A DNA stretch of 64,000 bases from Patella vulgata (Eukaryota > Mollusca > Gastropoda > Patellidae), in the NCBI RefSeq assembly GCF_932274485.2, contig NC_065881.2, positions 11,814,613-11,878,612 of the forward strand, in the 5' to 3' direction. Under the pieces are notes generated by a model. It saw nothing but the letters and a program-made list of their open reading frames with translations, was not told the DNA's origin and searched no databases. A program made the position numbers and the translations under genes. Shown here piece after piece: positions 1 through 12,586 of this stretch (positions are counted from its first letter, which is position 1; each line of letters opens with the position of its first letter).

Positions 1-1803
<1,803 letters not shown>

Positions 1804-1944
1804 TGATAACTTACATTAGGTTTGTTTGAATTACCTCCCTTTAAAGACAAAATTGTCCGACTACTCCTGTTTTAATTCAATAATGAATTCGAATATTCCA
1901 AGAGTAAGTTTGATTTAGTTTAGATTTTAATACAGAGTTGATAT

Positions 1945-1950
1945 AATAAA
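1945..1950 (+). terminator. Candidate poly(A) signal of PI4K2
   Basis: AATAAA lies 142 nt after the PI4K2 stop, the first such hexamer on this strand. The 3' end could also be further downstream. Confidence 0.4.
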
Positions 1951-1974
1951 ATTTATCTGATAGTTAACTTTTGA

Positions 1975-2395
1975 TAAACTGACAAGGATATACTGGATAA
2001 TCATGAATAATGACCAGCTTATCCAGCAGATAAGTTTAAAACTCCACAAACACATATCCAGTCTGGATTATCCAGGTAATGTAAAAACTTACAGGGACAG
2101 ACTGGATAATCATAAATAGTGACCTGCTTATCCACATAAGATAAAAACTCACAAGGATATACTGGATAATCATGAATGATGACCAGCTTATTCAGAAGAT
2201 AAGGTTAGAACTCCACACCTCATACTGTCCCAGTCTGGATTATCCAGGTAACGTAAAAACTTACAAGGACAGACTGGATAATCATGAATATTGACCTGGT
2301 TATCCACATAAGATAAAAGCCCACAAGGATAGGCTGGATAATCATGAATAATGATCTGGTCATCCAGATAATTGAAAACTTAACAAATACATACT
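1975..2395. repeat. Tandem repeat, about 180 bp with 60-bp subunits
   Basis: Repeated phrases ACTGGATAATCATGAATA and CTGGATTATCCAGGTAA alternate in a higher-order unit present about twice. It lies in or after the PI4K2 3' UTR. Confidence 0.7.
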
Positions 2396-2493
2396 GTCTC
2401 ATTCCAGTGGTTTAGAAATTCCCTTAGAAAAACCAGCTGGCTAAGTCAGTAGTAGGCTAATATCTTCCATTAACATTGGGATTATGAATGATT

Positions 2494-2659
2494 AGATCTA
2501 AATATTAAAGCCACCTGCAGATTTTGTCATGGTCATGAGATGTAAACAGGGCTAGCGCTAACCCTAACCCACAATCCTCGGCAACAATCACGTGCCCTAA
2601 CCCTGTTTACATTTAAGTGACCTTGACAAAATCTGCAGGTGACCTTAATATTTAGATCT
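2494..2659. mobile_element. Telomere-like foldback MITE, family T
   Basis: Arms GATCTAAATATTAA...CTGCAGATTTTGTC and their inverse enclose GATGTAAACAGGGCTAGCGC, then CCCTAACCC-like sequence. This is the shortest copy and an arm variant (CTGCAGATTTTGTC rather than AAAATTGAGCTGGCC). Confidence 0.75.
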
Positions 2660-3349
2660 GACAGATTATAAACATACGTTTATATACATAAACGCCATTC
2701 CCGTGTTTCCTTTTGTCAGCTACAGTTATCTACCCTTAATAATAGCCAGAGTTTATAACTATTGTATGATCAACTATGATAAAACAGAAGGCCAAGATAT
2801 CGAACGCCATTCCAGTATTTCCTTATGACAGTCTAAAAACAAAAGTACCTTGCTTGTTATTTCCTAATTATCTAGTTGATTAATAGTTTTAATTAAATGT
2901 CTAGTCATATGTTAAAAAAGGCATGCTATTATTGAATAATAACTGATGCTGAAATTGACAAATAAAATAAAAAATGAAAACATTTTAAGATGTTGATACA
3001 ATTGACATTATCTGTGGTGTCCTAAGTCCTTACCATGTTTTTTTTGGGTTTTTTTGTCTCATTAGATGGCGACGATTTTCTTCTTTTAAAGATGCATTAT
3101 TTAAGATTTAGATAAAGAGCTGACCGTTTTTGCTATAATAGTTTAAAAATAGATAATCAGTCCTACACACAAGCCAGGTTTTGTAAAAATCCAGGACTAT
3201 CTTTACATGCACATCCTAAAACAGGCCCCTGGCATATAACTTTACATAAGCTTTTAAACAGGCCCCTTGACAATCAATTGACAATTGGATCTTACTGTAT
3301 AGCAGGGTTCAACCCGAGCCTCACCAATGTTACAGCAAAGCCTTTACAA

Positions 3350-3592
3350 TGCATATTATATATAAGGGCCTGGCTATACCCTAGATATATGTTGTATATA
3401 AGTAATATAAGGGCCTTGCTATATGTTATATATAGGAGTCTTTCTATGTTATATATAAGGGCCTTGCTATGCTATATAGAAGGGCCTTGCTATATATTAT
3501 ATATAAGGGCCTTGCTATATGTTATATATAAGGGCCTTGCTATGCTATATAGAAGGGCCTTGCTATATATTATATATAAGGGCCTTGTGATA
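3350..3592. repeat. AT-rich minisatellite (TATATAAGGGCCTTGCTA)
   Basis: Seven or so imperfect units of ATATATAAGGGCCTTGCTAT with 28-33 bp spacing. The frame read through it is an artefact of the repeat. Just upstream, 3086-3165, is a fragment of MITE family M. Confidence 0.75.
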
Positions 3593-3663
3593 AATGTTGT
3601 GTAAACACTGCTGTATAAATTGTAAATGTTCAATTTAAAATTATTCTACATTGTATGTATGTA

Positions 3664-4258
3664 AATAAATAAACAATGAATGAAATATGTGCAATGATTC
3701 TAAATATGATATTGTATTCAACTTGAGTAAATAAATTCTGTATTTGACTTGAGTACCCTAAATAAATTCTGTATTTGACTTGAGTAAATAAATTCTGTAT
3801 CTGACTTTAGTAGATAAATAAACAATTATTAAGATATGTGCAATGATTCTAAATTAAATACTGTATTCAACTTGAGTAAGTAAAATACTGTATTTAACTT
3901 GAGTAAATAAAATACTGTATTCAACTTGAGTAGATAAAATACTGTATTTAACTTGAGTAAATAAAATACTGTATTCAACTTGAGTAAATAAAATACTGTA
4001 TTTAACTTGAGTAAATAAAATACTGTATTCAACTTGAGTAAATAAAATACTGTATTTAACTTGAGTAAAATAAAATACTGTATTTAACTTGGGTAAATAA
4101 AATGCTGTATTCAACTTAAGTAAATAAAATATTGTATTCAACTTAAGTTGGCATTCGACTTGAGTAAATTAAATACTGTATTCAACTTAAGTAAATAAAA
4201 TACTGTATTCAACTTGAGTAAATAAAATACTGTATTCAACTTGAGTAAATAAAATACT
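3664..4258. repeat. 27-bp minisatellite (GAGTAAATAAAATACTGTAT)
   Basis: About 20 units of CTTGAGTAAATAAAATACTG plus TATTCAA. A larger segment starting AATAAACAATGAATGAAATA is itself duplicated at the left edge (3664 and 3813). Reverse-strand frames through it only translate the repeat. Confidence 0.85.
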
Positions 4259-4261
4259 GTA

Positions 4262-4373
4262 CAAGGGAAACCACACCAGAAAACCCTAAGGAACCTTATT
4301 GGCCAACACAAGGATCAAACCTGGGACTTCCGGTTTGCGGGTCAGCGCCTTACTGAGCCAGTGTGGTTCCCCT
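4262..4373 (-). mobile_element. SINE family C, head part
   Basis: On the minus strand it has a tRNA-like head with a B-box-like GGTTTGATCC, sitting in the 27-bp minisatellite, which resumes right after it (GAGTAAATAAAGC). So the insertion is younger than the array. Confidence 0.65.
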
Positions 4374-4379
4374 GAGTAA

Positions 4380-5264
4380 ATAAAGCATATTACTGATCAC
4401 ATGGTTATCTTACAGGATAATTAATCAAGGTCATAAACTGAATGACTAAAACAGTGATGAGGTCAGACAGATTGTCTGAGATATCACCATTGGTGAAAGC
4501 GGACAATATGCCCAACTAACGAATGGCCAGAGGAGGGCAATTACTGGTGTAGATTTATTCAGTTTTTTTACAGTATTTTAAAGATAAAAATGAATTGGAT
4601 AGTAGAAAAGTTATTTTATCTGGGCACTCCTTCCTCTTAGTCCACTGTTTTGGGGGAAGACCTAGATATATTTTTCTTGTCTATTCTTTCTGTTATATTA
4701 AATACATTAAATGTTTATTATTCACACTGTATATTGCTCATCAAACTTTGTATGGTTAAATAAATGTGTACCCTGGAACATGTATGATTTAATATATGTG
4801 TGCCCTGGATAATGAATGATTACATAGATATATGTGCCCTGGAACATGTATTGATAACATATATATGTACCCTGAATCATGTTACGAAAATTGAGTCTAT
4901 TGATTTAAATGTGTTCAATGTTGATATATTTCATATTTTATGAGATAATTAGTTATTCAGGGATTGTTCATTTACGGTCCAATTAATCTGCGGCAAGAGA
5001 TCTTTTTATTGTAAATAGTGCCCAAAGTATTTCAAAAAGTGACCAACAAGAAAAGATATGCTGTGTCGCTTTATCAAAATATCATTTAAATTTTGGATAT
5101 GATGACCGACAAGGAAAGAAAGATATGTTATCTTGAATCAATCGCTTTATCAAATTATGACTAAGTTTGTAAAAAAATTTAATGAAATCCTTTAAAATTT
5201 GGACATGTGTAGAATATGCATATCTATAACATATCTTTCTTTGACGGTCACACTTTACAATACT
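4380..5264. other. No recognisable gene
   Basis: AT-rich sequence. A phrase around GTGTGCCCTGGAACATGTAT recurs three or four times at 4740-4880. Nothing else recognised. Confidence 0.5.
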
Positions 5265-5662
5265 TTAAAGATACATTATGTAAGATTTAGGTAAAGAGCT
5301 AGCCATTCTTGCTATAATACTTCGAAAATAGATAATGTAAAATGAATAATGTGAAAATTTCATTCAAATTACTCTATTGCGAGCGAAAATATTAGCCTTT
5401 GAAGGTTTGACAAGACGTGTGCATTAATTTCAACCACCGTACTGGTTGTTCGAAGCTAAGTCTCGCTCCACCATTTTTAGCTTAAATCAAAATATGGCCG
5501 GACTGTTTTAATCTATTTAATATTGGAGAAATCTGATGCCATCAAGAGCTGATTATGGCCTGGATAAGTTAATTAATGTCTAATTAATAATTTAGAAATC
5601 ATTTCAGGCCTAAAGAAAGACCGACAATAGGGAGATTTAGGTCTTGCATAATGTATATTTAA
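5265..5662. mobile_element. MITE family M, near full length
   Basis: TTAAAGATACATTATGTAAG at the left and GCATAATGTATATTTAA at the right. This is a clean reference copy without a nested insertion. Confidence 0.8.
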
Positions 5663-5935
5663 GTTAAGGCACTAGTGACAAAATAACACTCTTGTCATTG
5701 TTGATTAATAGGACCTTCATTTATGGTAATTGTTTATTGTGATGGATTAAGCCAGAATGTTAATTACATTAATTCTAGTAATAATGATATGGACAGTTCG
5801 TCCTTCATGCATTTTTTTGTGAAAAAAATAAAAATAAATAAAAAAAAAATTAATTACTGGGAGCCAGGAACATAAAACTTTAAAACAAATTTGCTCAGCC
5901 TATGAATTACACAAATTTGTAAATCACCTTCTCAG

Positions 5936-6290
5936 GTACACTTGTGCCACCTGCTGAGGTCCACCTGGGTGCATTAGTTTCTATACACTTTAGGGGTCCA
6001 TGGTAGTCGATAGGTTCACCTGGGCCTGATGTAGCCTTTATTAGTTTCTACATACTTTATACGGGTTCGTGGTAGTCGAGGAGAGGTTCACCTGGGCCAG
6101 ATGTAGGGTGCATTAGTTTCTACATACTTTATTGTGGGCCATGGTAGTCGAGAGGTTCACCTGGGCCAGATGTAGGTTCATTAGTTTATACACACTTTAG
6201 GGGTCTATGATAGTCAAAAGGTTCACCTAAACCTGATCTAGATTGCATTAGTTTCTACATACTTTATAGGGGTCCATGGACCCTTGACCA
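5936..6290. repeat. About 70-bp tandem repeat, five units
   Basis: Units carry GCATTAGTTTCTA, ACTTTA, GGGTCCATGGTAGTCGA and GAGGTTCACCTGGGCC in fixed order, with point differences. Confidence 0.8.
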
Positions 6291-6509
6291 AAATATCCCA
6301 GGTTCAAATGATCTCAAGGTTTGAGAAGAACCCTTTGGGTTATTTTTAAGGGCTGACAAGAAAGTGTTTCTAGTTGTTCAAATTGGCCAAAAAGCCATGT
6401 GCACATTAGGCAAATTCTCCTACCATGCATTGTACATGACCATATGTTGATCTCAAAATGACAGGTTGCCAAGACCTTAAATTCTTTTTCCTTTCTGTAC
6501 ATTTATTGC

Positions 6510-6922
6510 AGAGAGGGAGAGAGAAAAGAAGAGAGAGATGTCCACTCACACAAACTAGGTCATTTCGGGATTAACATATAGGTCAATCAATTTTGTTTCA
6601 ATAATTTGATTGCGAGTAGGGGCCTTTAGTAATGAGAGAAAAGTGGGGGACCCGGAGAAAAATCTTGTGATTTCACGCACATGTGTTAAAACACTAGACT
6701 GTACACCACCAACCCCCGTCCACCCCCATCCACCCCTTATTACAACTGAAATAGGAATATTTATGCTATTGCTATCCGTTTGGAGGAAACTGGTGGACCC
6801 GGAGAAAACCAATGAGGTTTGAGTCAATGATAAATCTTGTGATTTCACGTGCATGTGTTAAAACACTAGACTATCCAACACCATCCACCCCCATCCACCC
6901 CTTATTACAACTGAAATAGAAA
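6510..6922 (-). mobile_element. SINE family A, diverged, with a partly duplicated neighbour
   Basis: A GA tail and ACACAAACTAGGTCATTTCG start a reverse-oriented copy that degrades after GACCCGGAGAAAA. A segment with TCTTGTGATTTCACG through CCACCCCTTATTACAACTG is present twice (about 6660-6755 and 6832-6922). Confidence 0.6.
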
Positions 6923-6974
6923 TTTTTATGCTATTGGAGTCGAGTTAAGTTGAAAAAAAAAAAGTTTTATGGTC

Positions 6975-7222
6975 CTGGGGCCTGTTTCACGAAATTTTAA
7001 CTAAGATAAAATCCAAATTTTAGTAATTTGATTGGATAATAATAGATTGATTTTAGTGCTTAGCCAATCAAAATTGAATTATCTCCTAAAATTTGGATTT
7101 TATCTTTGGTAATTTGATTGGATAATATTAGATTGATTTTAGTGCTTAGCCGATCAAAATTGAATTATCTACTAAAATTTGGATTTTATCTTTAGTTAAG
7201 ATTTCGAAAAACAGGGTCCTGA
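6975..7222. mobile_element. Foldback MITE, family F (GGGCCTGTTTCACGAAAT)
   Basis: Near-palindromic, with GGGCCTGTTTCACGAAAT at the left and the inverse at the right. The inner segment with GATTGATTTTAGTGCTTAGC is tandemly duplicated in this copy. A shorter relative is at 19366-19520. Confidence 0.75.
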
Positions 7223-8030
7223 GCTCCGAAAAGAAAACAAATTATGGGAGAATGGATTGCTTACATTTTTACATTCCTTCAACTTATTATTATTATTGTT
7301 ATTATGTATCATAGAATTTATTTTTGTTTAAAATATATTTGCATTTAATCATCTTAATTCTATATATTGTATCTACCGGTATATGGATCCGAATTTAATC
7401 CTTTAAATGAAAATTGGCTGGTATTGTTTATTAAGACAATATACCCAAAAATAAAAGGCAAATGTAGACTTTAAGAACATTCAAATCAAATGTCTTCTTT
7501 TCAGGAAAAAGTTTCAATCAAAAATGATTAAAATTGGCCAATCCAAAGGTAATATTGGTAAGAATAAAGTTGGGGTGCCCAAGTTCAGGATTTGTCATAG
7601 ATTGCCTATTGTAGTAGGGTTTTTAAAATCTGTAATACAGTGTAATTCAACATAGGTTCCCAAGGTGGTTAATTCATTTTGGTAAAGGTAAATTATGGCC
7701 AATTTGAATTTTAGTTTCTAAGATTTTCACCCATCTTCTGAAACAGAAATAAATAGATTCAGTCACCATGGAGACCAAGATGTGATGTAATCTGCATTTA
7801 TAATCCTGGAGTGGCATTTAGAGATAGAACACATTAAAAAGTTACCACCTTTTATATGTATTGCAATCCCTGGTTTATTATACATATACCACATTGTTTC
7901 GGCAAATATTCTCTTGTCGTTTTCAAGCTCATAAAGTCGACATTTTAATCTGAAATTTCTATATCACAACATTTTTCGGCTCCTTAAAATATAATCATGG
8001 AATATATCAATTTGCCTTTCATTTATGTGG
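7223..8030. other. No recognisable gene
   Basis: AT-rich, no SINE head, no long inverted repeat and no convincing open frame. Confidence 0.5.
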
Positions 8031-8190
8031 CCTTATTTGGTTATATTTGGTTATTTATGTAGCCATATTTGGTAATTTATGTAGCCATGTTTGGTTATTT
8101 ATGTAGTCATATTTGGTTATTTATGTAGCCGTATTTGGTTATTTAGCCATATTTGGTTATATAAATATTATAGCCTTATTTGGTTATTTG
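8030..8190. repeat. 22-bp minisatellite (TTATGTAGCCATATTTGG)
   Basis: Six or seven units of GGTTATTTATGTAGCCATAT. Sequence from its end to 8630 shows no gene. Confidence 0.8.
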
Positions 8191-8630
8191 AATTCGGACC
8201 CATGTGCGGTAATTATTAAAGAGGCACTATCCCTTGTAACCAGAAAATAAATGTAATTACTTTCATGTGCTGTAAGTGTAAAATATTTCTTCCCTAATTA
8301 GCAACTATCCCTGCGCTGACCCACTTTGACAAAAGCATTTGGTGCAAGCGTCTTCTGAACTCAATGAATAGCACTATTTGTGACCTACTTCTTATGAATC
8401 TTGAAAAAAATTTCCCTGGAGAATTTTCCGATGGTTCAAATTTTGTATACAGCTGACAGATTTTTGTTGTATATTTTTGCATTGAAGACAACAGCAGCAA
8501 ATTTAAAAGTGTTAATGCCTCTTTAGCATACTGTCATTGACAATCCCACAAAAATAAGAACAAGCTTATTTAATATTGATTTCTTAAGGTGTTGGGTTCA
8601 GTAGGACCTTGATTAGTCCCAACAAAAATC

Positions 8631-9174
8631 TTAAAGATGCATTATGTAAGAGCTAAATCTGCCAAATGCAGATCTTTCGTTTGGCCTCAAATGTTATAAA
8701 TCATTAATTAGACATTATCAACTCTCTAGAACATCAGATGGTTTCGATTTTCAACGGATTTAAACACCATTGCCAGTTAAGGATATTCAAAAATAGATAA
8801 TCAAGACTATATTATAGTAACAATGGTAGCTGTGACAATCGAGACTACACTGTTCTTGACACAGCCGTAACTCCACTCAGAACGAAGTAGATCTGACTGA
8901 AATTTTCAACATATTCCCTTTTTATTATCTAGTTTTAAATTATTTTAGCAGAACTGTCAGCTCTTTATCCAAATCCTGTCGCCAGTCCAACCTCGTGGAT
9001 TTTTTCCGGGTCCTCCAGTTTCCTCTCACTGCTAAAAAGCCCTACGTGCAAGCGAACTATTGAAATAAAATTGAACCATATGTTAGTCCCGAAATGACCT
9101 AGTTTGTGTCAAGTGGACTTTAAACCCCATTTCTCTCTGTCTTTTTATCCAAATCTTACATAATGCATCTTTAA
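8631..9174. mobile_element. MITE family M interrupted by a SINE
   Basis: TTAAAGATGCATTATGTAAG at the left and TTACATAATGCATCTTTAA at the right. The SINE at 8972-9149 separates the last 30 bases from the rest. Confidence 0.8.
8972..9149 (+). mobile_element. SINE family A inside MITE M
   Basis: 5'-truncated copy starting near CCAACCTCGTGG. The MITE sequence TTTATCCAAATC stands on both sides, a 12-bp target duplication expected of LINE-driven retroposition. Confidence 0.85.
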
Positions 9175-9374
9175 TACCTATGATTTACATTATTAATGAG
9201 TGTATTCAGTCGTTTAGTAAATGTATGTGCCATTAATTGTAACAATGAATAATTGTTTAGTATTTTGTAAAAAAAAAATTATTCAATTTAAGATGTACAT
9301 ATTTCATCATGAATCAAACCAATCAACAAAAAAATAAACAAAATATAAAACTATGTATTCTGTTTCTCTGGAAA

Positions 9375-9655
9375 TAAGGAGGGGTTGGATGGCCGAATGC
9401 TTAGCACGTGCGCGTTGTATCATAAGGGCTGTCATTGAGTCAACTGGCGTGGTTTCGATTTCCCAGTTGTACGTAACAAGGAGTAGGGCCGCCTGTCCAA
9501 CCTTGTGGGTTTTCTCTGGGTCCTCCCACTGCTAAAGACCCCTACACACAAGCAAATTATTGAAATAAAATTAACCCATTTGTTAGTCCTGAATTAACCT
9601 AGATTGTGTTGAGGGGACGTTAAAACCCCATTTTTCTCTTTCTTTCTCTGGAAAT
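9375..9655 (+). mobile_element. SINE family A, full length, reference copy
   Basis: Parts in order: a tRNA-like head with an A-box-like GGATGGCCGAATGCTTAGC and a B-box-like GGTTTCGATTTCCC; the Meta-domain-like block TTTTCTCTGGGTCCTCCCAC (central block recalled from published MetaSINEs); then CAAGCAAATTATTGAAATAA; then ACGTTAAAACCCCA and a pyrimidine tail. TTTCTCTGGAAAT flanks both sides as a target duplication. Other copies, partial or full, are listed separately; short pieces are at 16908-17010 (-) and 39165-39222 (+). Confidence 0.85.
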
Positions 9656-10104
9656 GTGGTTGTATATTGTCGTGGAGTGTGGACCCCCTTTTGTGAACAC
9701 TTATAAAGACTACATATCCATTTGTTTTGAAATTTATGTATGTTGTTAACATTAGTGAGATGAAGAATCCTATTTAATTTCAACAATTTCCGATAATTTC
9801 TTCTAGAGTTATGGAACTTGTTTCACTGTCTAGAACCTTGTGAACACTCTAACAGTTATCCAATCTGTATGAAATTTATGGACATTATTTAAATTTGTAA
9901 ACCAAATTTCAACAATTTCCACTAATTATTTCTTTGAGTTATGGCCCTTGTTTCACTTTGAAGAACAATGTGAATGCTCCAACGTCAAAAGTTATCATCT
10001 GATCTGTCTGATTTGTATGAAATTTATGTGCACTATATAAATTAGTCAATGGAAGAAACCTAACCTTGTTTCTTTGTCCCTAAGAGACCATGTCTTATGT
10101 CCTA

Positions 10105-10372
10105 TACCACACTGACAAGGCTGGAAAATCCTGAGGAACTTTCTTGACCAACACCAAGACCTCTTGGTCAGGGTCGGGTTTAAATATTAAGGCCACTTGC
10201 AGATTTTGTCAAGGTCAAAAGATGTAGACCTAATCCATACCCTAACCCACAATCTCATCCGCTATCTCGTGCCCTAACCGTATTTACATCTGGCGACCTG
10301 GACAAAATCTGCAGATGGCCTTAATATTTAGAACTGACCCATGGTCAGCTCCTTATACACTGAGCCACCATG
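10105..10372 (-). mobile_element. SINE family C split by a foldback MITE
   Basis: CTGACAAGGCTGGAAAATCC and CTTGACCAACACCA on the left and CACTGAGCCACCATGGCTCC on the right are two halves of one reverse-oriented SINE. The T element at 10176-10338 sits between them. Confidence 0.7.
10176..10338. mobile_element. Telomere-like foldback MITE, family T
   Basis: Arms are AAATATTAAGGCCACTTGCA and the inverse. The core has lost most CCCTAA units. It is nested in a SINE C. Confidence 0.75.
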
Positions 10373-10589
10373 GCTCCCATCAAACACACGCTGACATCTT
10401 CTGGTAGACTTGGTGGAGTTTTCTCTGATTCCCAAATTCCTCCAGCTGTTAAAAAACTGAGGCTCAGTCTGTCCCGCCCAAATTCGGTAAAGTGGTTTCT
10501 CTGGTGTTACTGGATTTACTGGAGACCCAACACGGTATTCATGGACCTTGCAGATGCTGAGTCGGATACAGTTGAATTAAACTGGGGAC

Positions 10590-11560
10590 TTCCCTAAGGC
10601 TCCGAGCTCGGACCTGCCCTGTTTATTGTCTACACAGCTAGTGTATCGCATATCATCAGCCAATACAGCCTATTACACCATTCATATGCAGACGACACTC
10701 GATTATTGATAGTTTTTATCCCAGTGACTTTGACCAAGCATTTCAACGTACATCAATTTGCACCCAATCTTTAAAAAGCTGGATGTCCACCAATATGTTA
10801 AAATTAAATGATGATAAAAATGAAGCTATCATGATTGGATCAAAACATTCACTATCAAAATCTTATACATCAACTTTTAAAATAGCTCAATCAGAAATTA
10901 AAAATCTGGGAGTTTACATCGATTCAGAACTCTCTATGGAAGTTCAGATTAATTATATCTGTAAAACCTGCTTTTTCCACCTCCGCTCTATCGAAGGATG
11001 CAGCTCATACTCTGGTTCGATCGCACGTCGTATCAAGATACGACTATTGCAATAGCGTGTTATCTGAATATCCCACAAACTGATATCAAAACTTCAAACC
11101 GTTCAAAATACTGCAGTTCGATTCATCAGTCGATTAAATAGGAACTCGCACATTACACCAGCACTCAAAGAACTTCATTGGCTGCCAATTAAATCAAGAA
11201 TAGATTTTAAGCTCTTGTGCCTTGCGCATATAAGTGTTTACATGGCAATGGACCTTCCTATCTAGCAGATCTTTTATTACCATATTTTCCTGGACGTGAA
11301 CTCCGTTCTCAACAAGAACACCTTATAATTCCAAAATATAAACTCAAATCATTTTAATACAAATCGTTTGTTCACATTATGCCTGTTCCGTGGAATTCAT
11401 TACCCCTGAACATTAAACTGTCATCCAGCCTCGAAACATTAAAAACTAATTTAAAAACTCATCTATTTACGTTCTATTATGGCACCCAGTCTGTGTAGCG
11501 CCTTGAGCATGCATACTAGCATGGAACTGTGCGCGGTATAAATATACATACATTTAATTA
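10590..11560 (+). mobile_element. Non-LTR retrotransposon fragment (CR1/L2/Jockey-like reverse transcriptase)
   Basis: The left end reads GSELGPALFIVY, then YADDT, the RT catalytic box; 10783-11055 continues with MLKLNDDKNEAIMIGS, SEIKNLGVYIDSELSM and ICKTCFFHLRSI, the segment following the palm in these LINEs. The fragment ends with GCGCCTTGAGCATGCATACT, GCGCGGTATAAAT and an ATTAT-rich tail, as L2/CR1-like LINEs do. The endonuclease domain is missing and the frame is broken several times, so it is 5'-truncated and dead. The exact clade is not resolved. Confidence 0.8.
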
Positions 11561-12586
11561 TTATAAATTATCTCCCAGTGTCATAAAACCTTATTGGGTT
11601 TTAGATTGTCCAGACATAATATTTATTAAAGCATTTGAAAAATTCTTAAGTTAAGGGCTTGTGGAAATCAAGACTAAAATGACCCCCCCCCCCCAGCCCA
11701 AGCATTTTATTTTTGAAAAAGAAACACGGCATGTTAGTCCGGAACAAATGGTGGATCGGGGAACAGACAAATTACCTATATCAGACGCTAAAAATACCTA
11801 CAAACCCCTCTTTCTATGTAAAGGATGCAATCAAAAAAGAACACATGTATATAATATATTTTATTATTTTCACATATAACTGATTCTACAATTCAGAATT
11901 ATATTAAATTCCAGCTCCCTGACATTTAAAAAGTTGATTTGGTGTTTGAATATCATTTATCACCCAAAAAAAACCAAGTATCCTATACACCAACTTTTAA
12001 AAAGCTCTTCCCCGCAGATTTAGTTTTCTGAATACAGAAGTATACACATCAAAAATCACACAAAATTAATAAAACAATATATTTTATACATTCATATAAA
12101 AATAAATAAATTGATGTATATCTTTTATCAAAATAAATGTTTCTGAAATATCACAAATTGTAGAAAATCACATTTTATACCCCAAGTTTTATACCATTTA
12201 TAAGTTTTATAAAATAGACCAAAATTCTTATTCATGATAGGTTACCCCTATTTCATTCCAGTATGTGGCTCCTTATTTCCATACCCACAAAAAATATCCT
12301 TCTATTAAAGGTATTTCATAAAAAAACAGCTTTATCCTAAATAAACTACTAAATAAAATCCTCTCTTTAAAATTGCAATAAAAAATTTTATATATGTAAT
12401 TTTAATATTTTAAAAATATTTTCTTTTAAAATAAAAATAAAACTCCAGTTATTTTCTCCCAAAGCAAATTATGTCCGTTACATATACTTTTACACTCACT
12501 TCTGATTTTTTCCTTTTTTGATAAAAGTTCAATATTTTTAAAATATACAAATGAATAAATATATTTGGGGTATAATGTTGAGATAA
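11560..12586. other. AT-rich spacer, probably includes the SAXO 3' UTR
   Basis: Sequence downstream (minus strand) of the SAXO-like stop codon. Rich in A and T, no repeat family recognised and no convincing frame; the poly(A) site was not fixed. Confidence 0.45.

Noticed and set aside
2494-2659. True interstitial telomere block
   Set aside because: CCCTAA units are few, degenerate and always enclosed by the same inverted arms, so they are part of a transposon, not a fused chromosome end.
3829-4141. Two long reverse-strand frames with LNTVFYLLK repeats
   Set aside because: They only translate the 27-bp minisatellite; the unit length is divisible by three and no start context or family exists.
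9380-9475. Possible tRNA gene (A and B boxes)
   Set aside because: The boxes are in the SINE head; there is no closed cloverleaf with acceptor stem, and the unit continues into SINE sequence with a target duplication.
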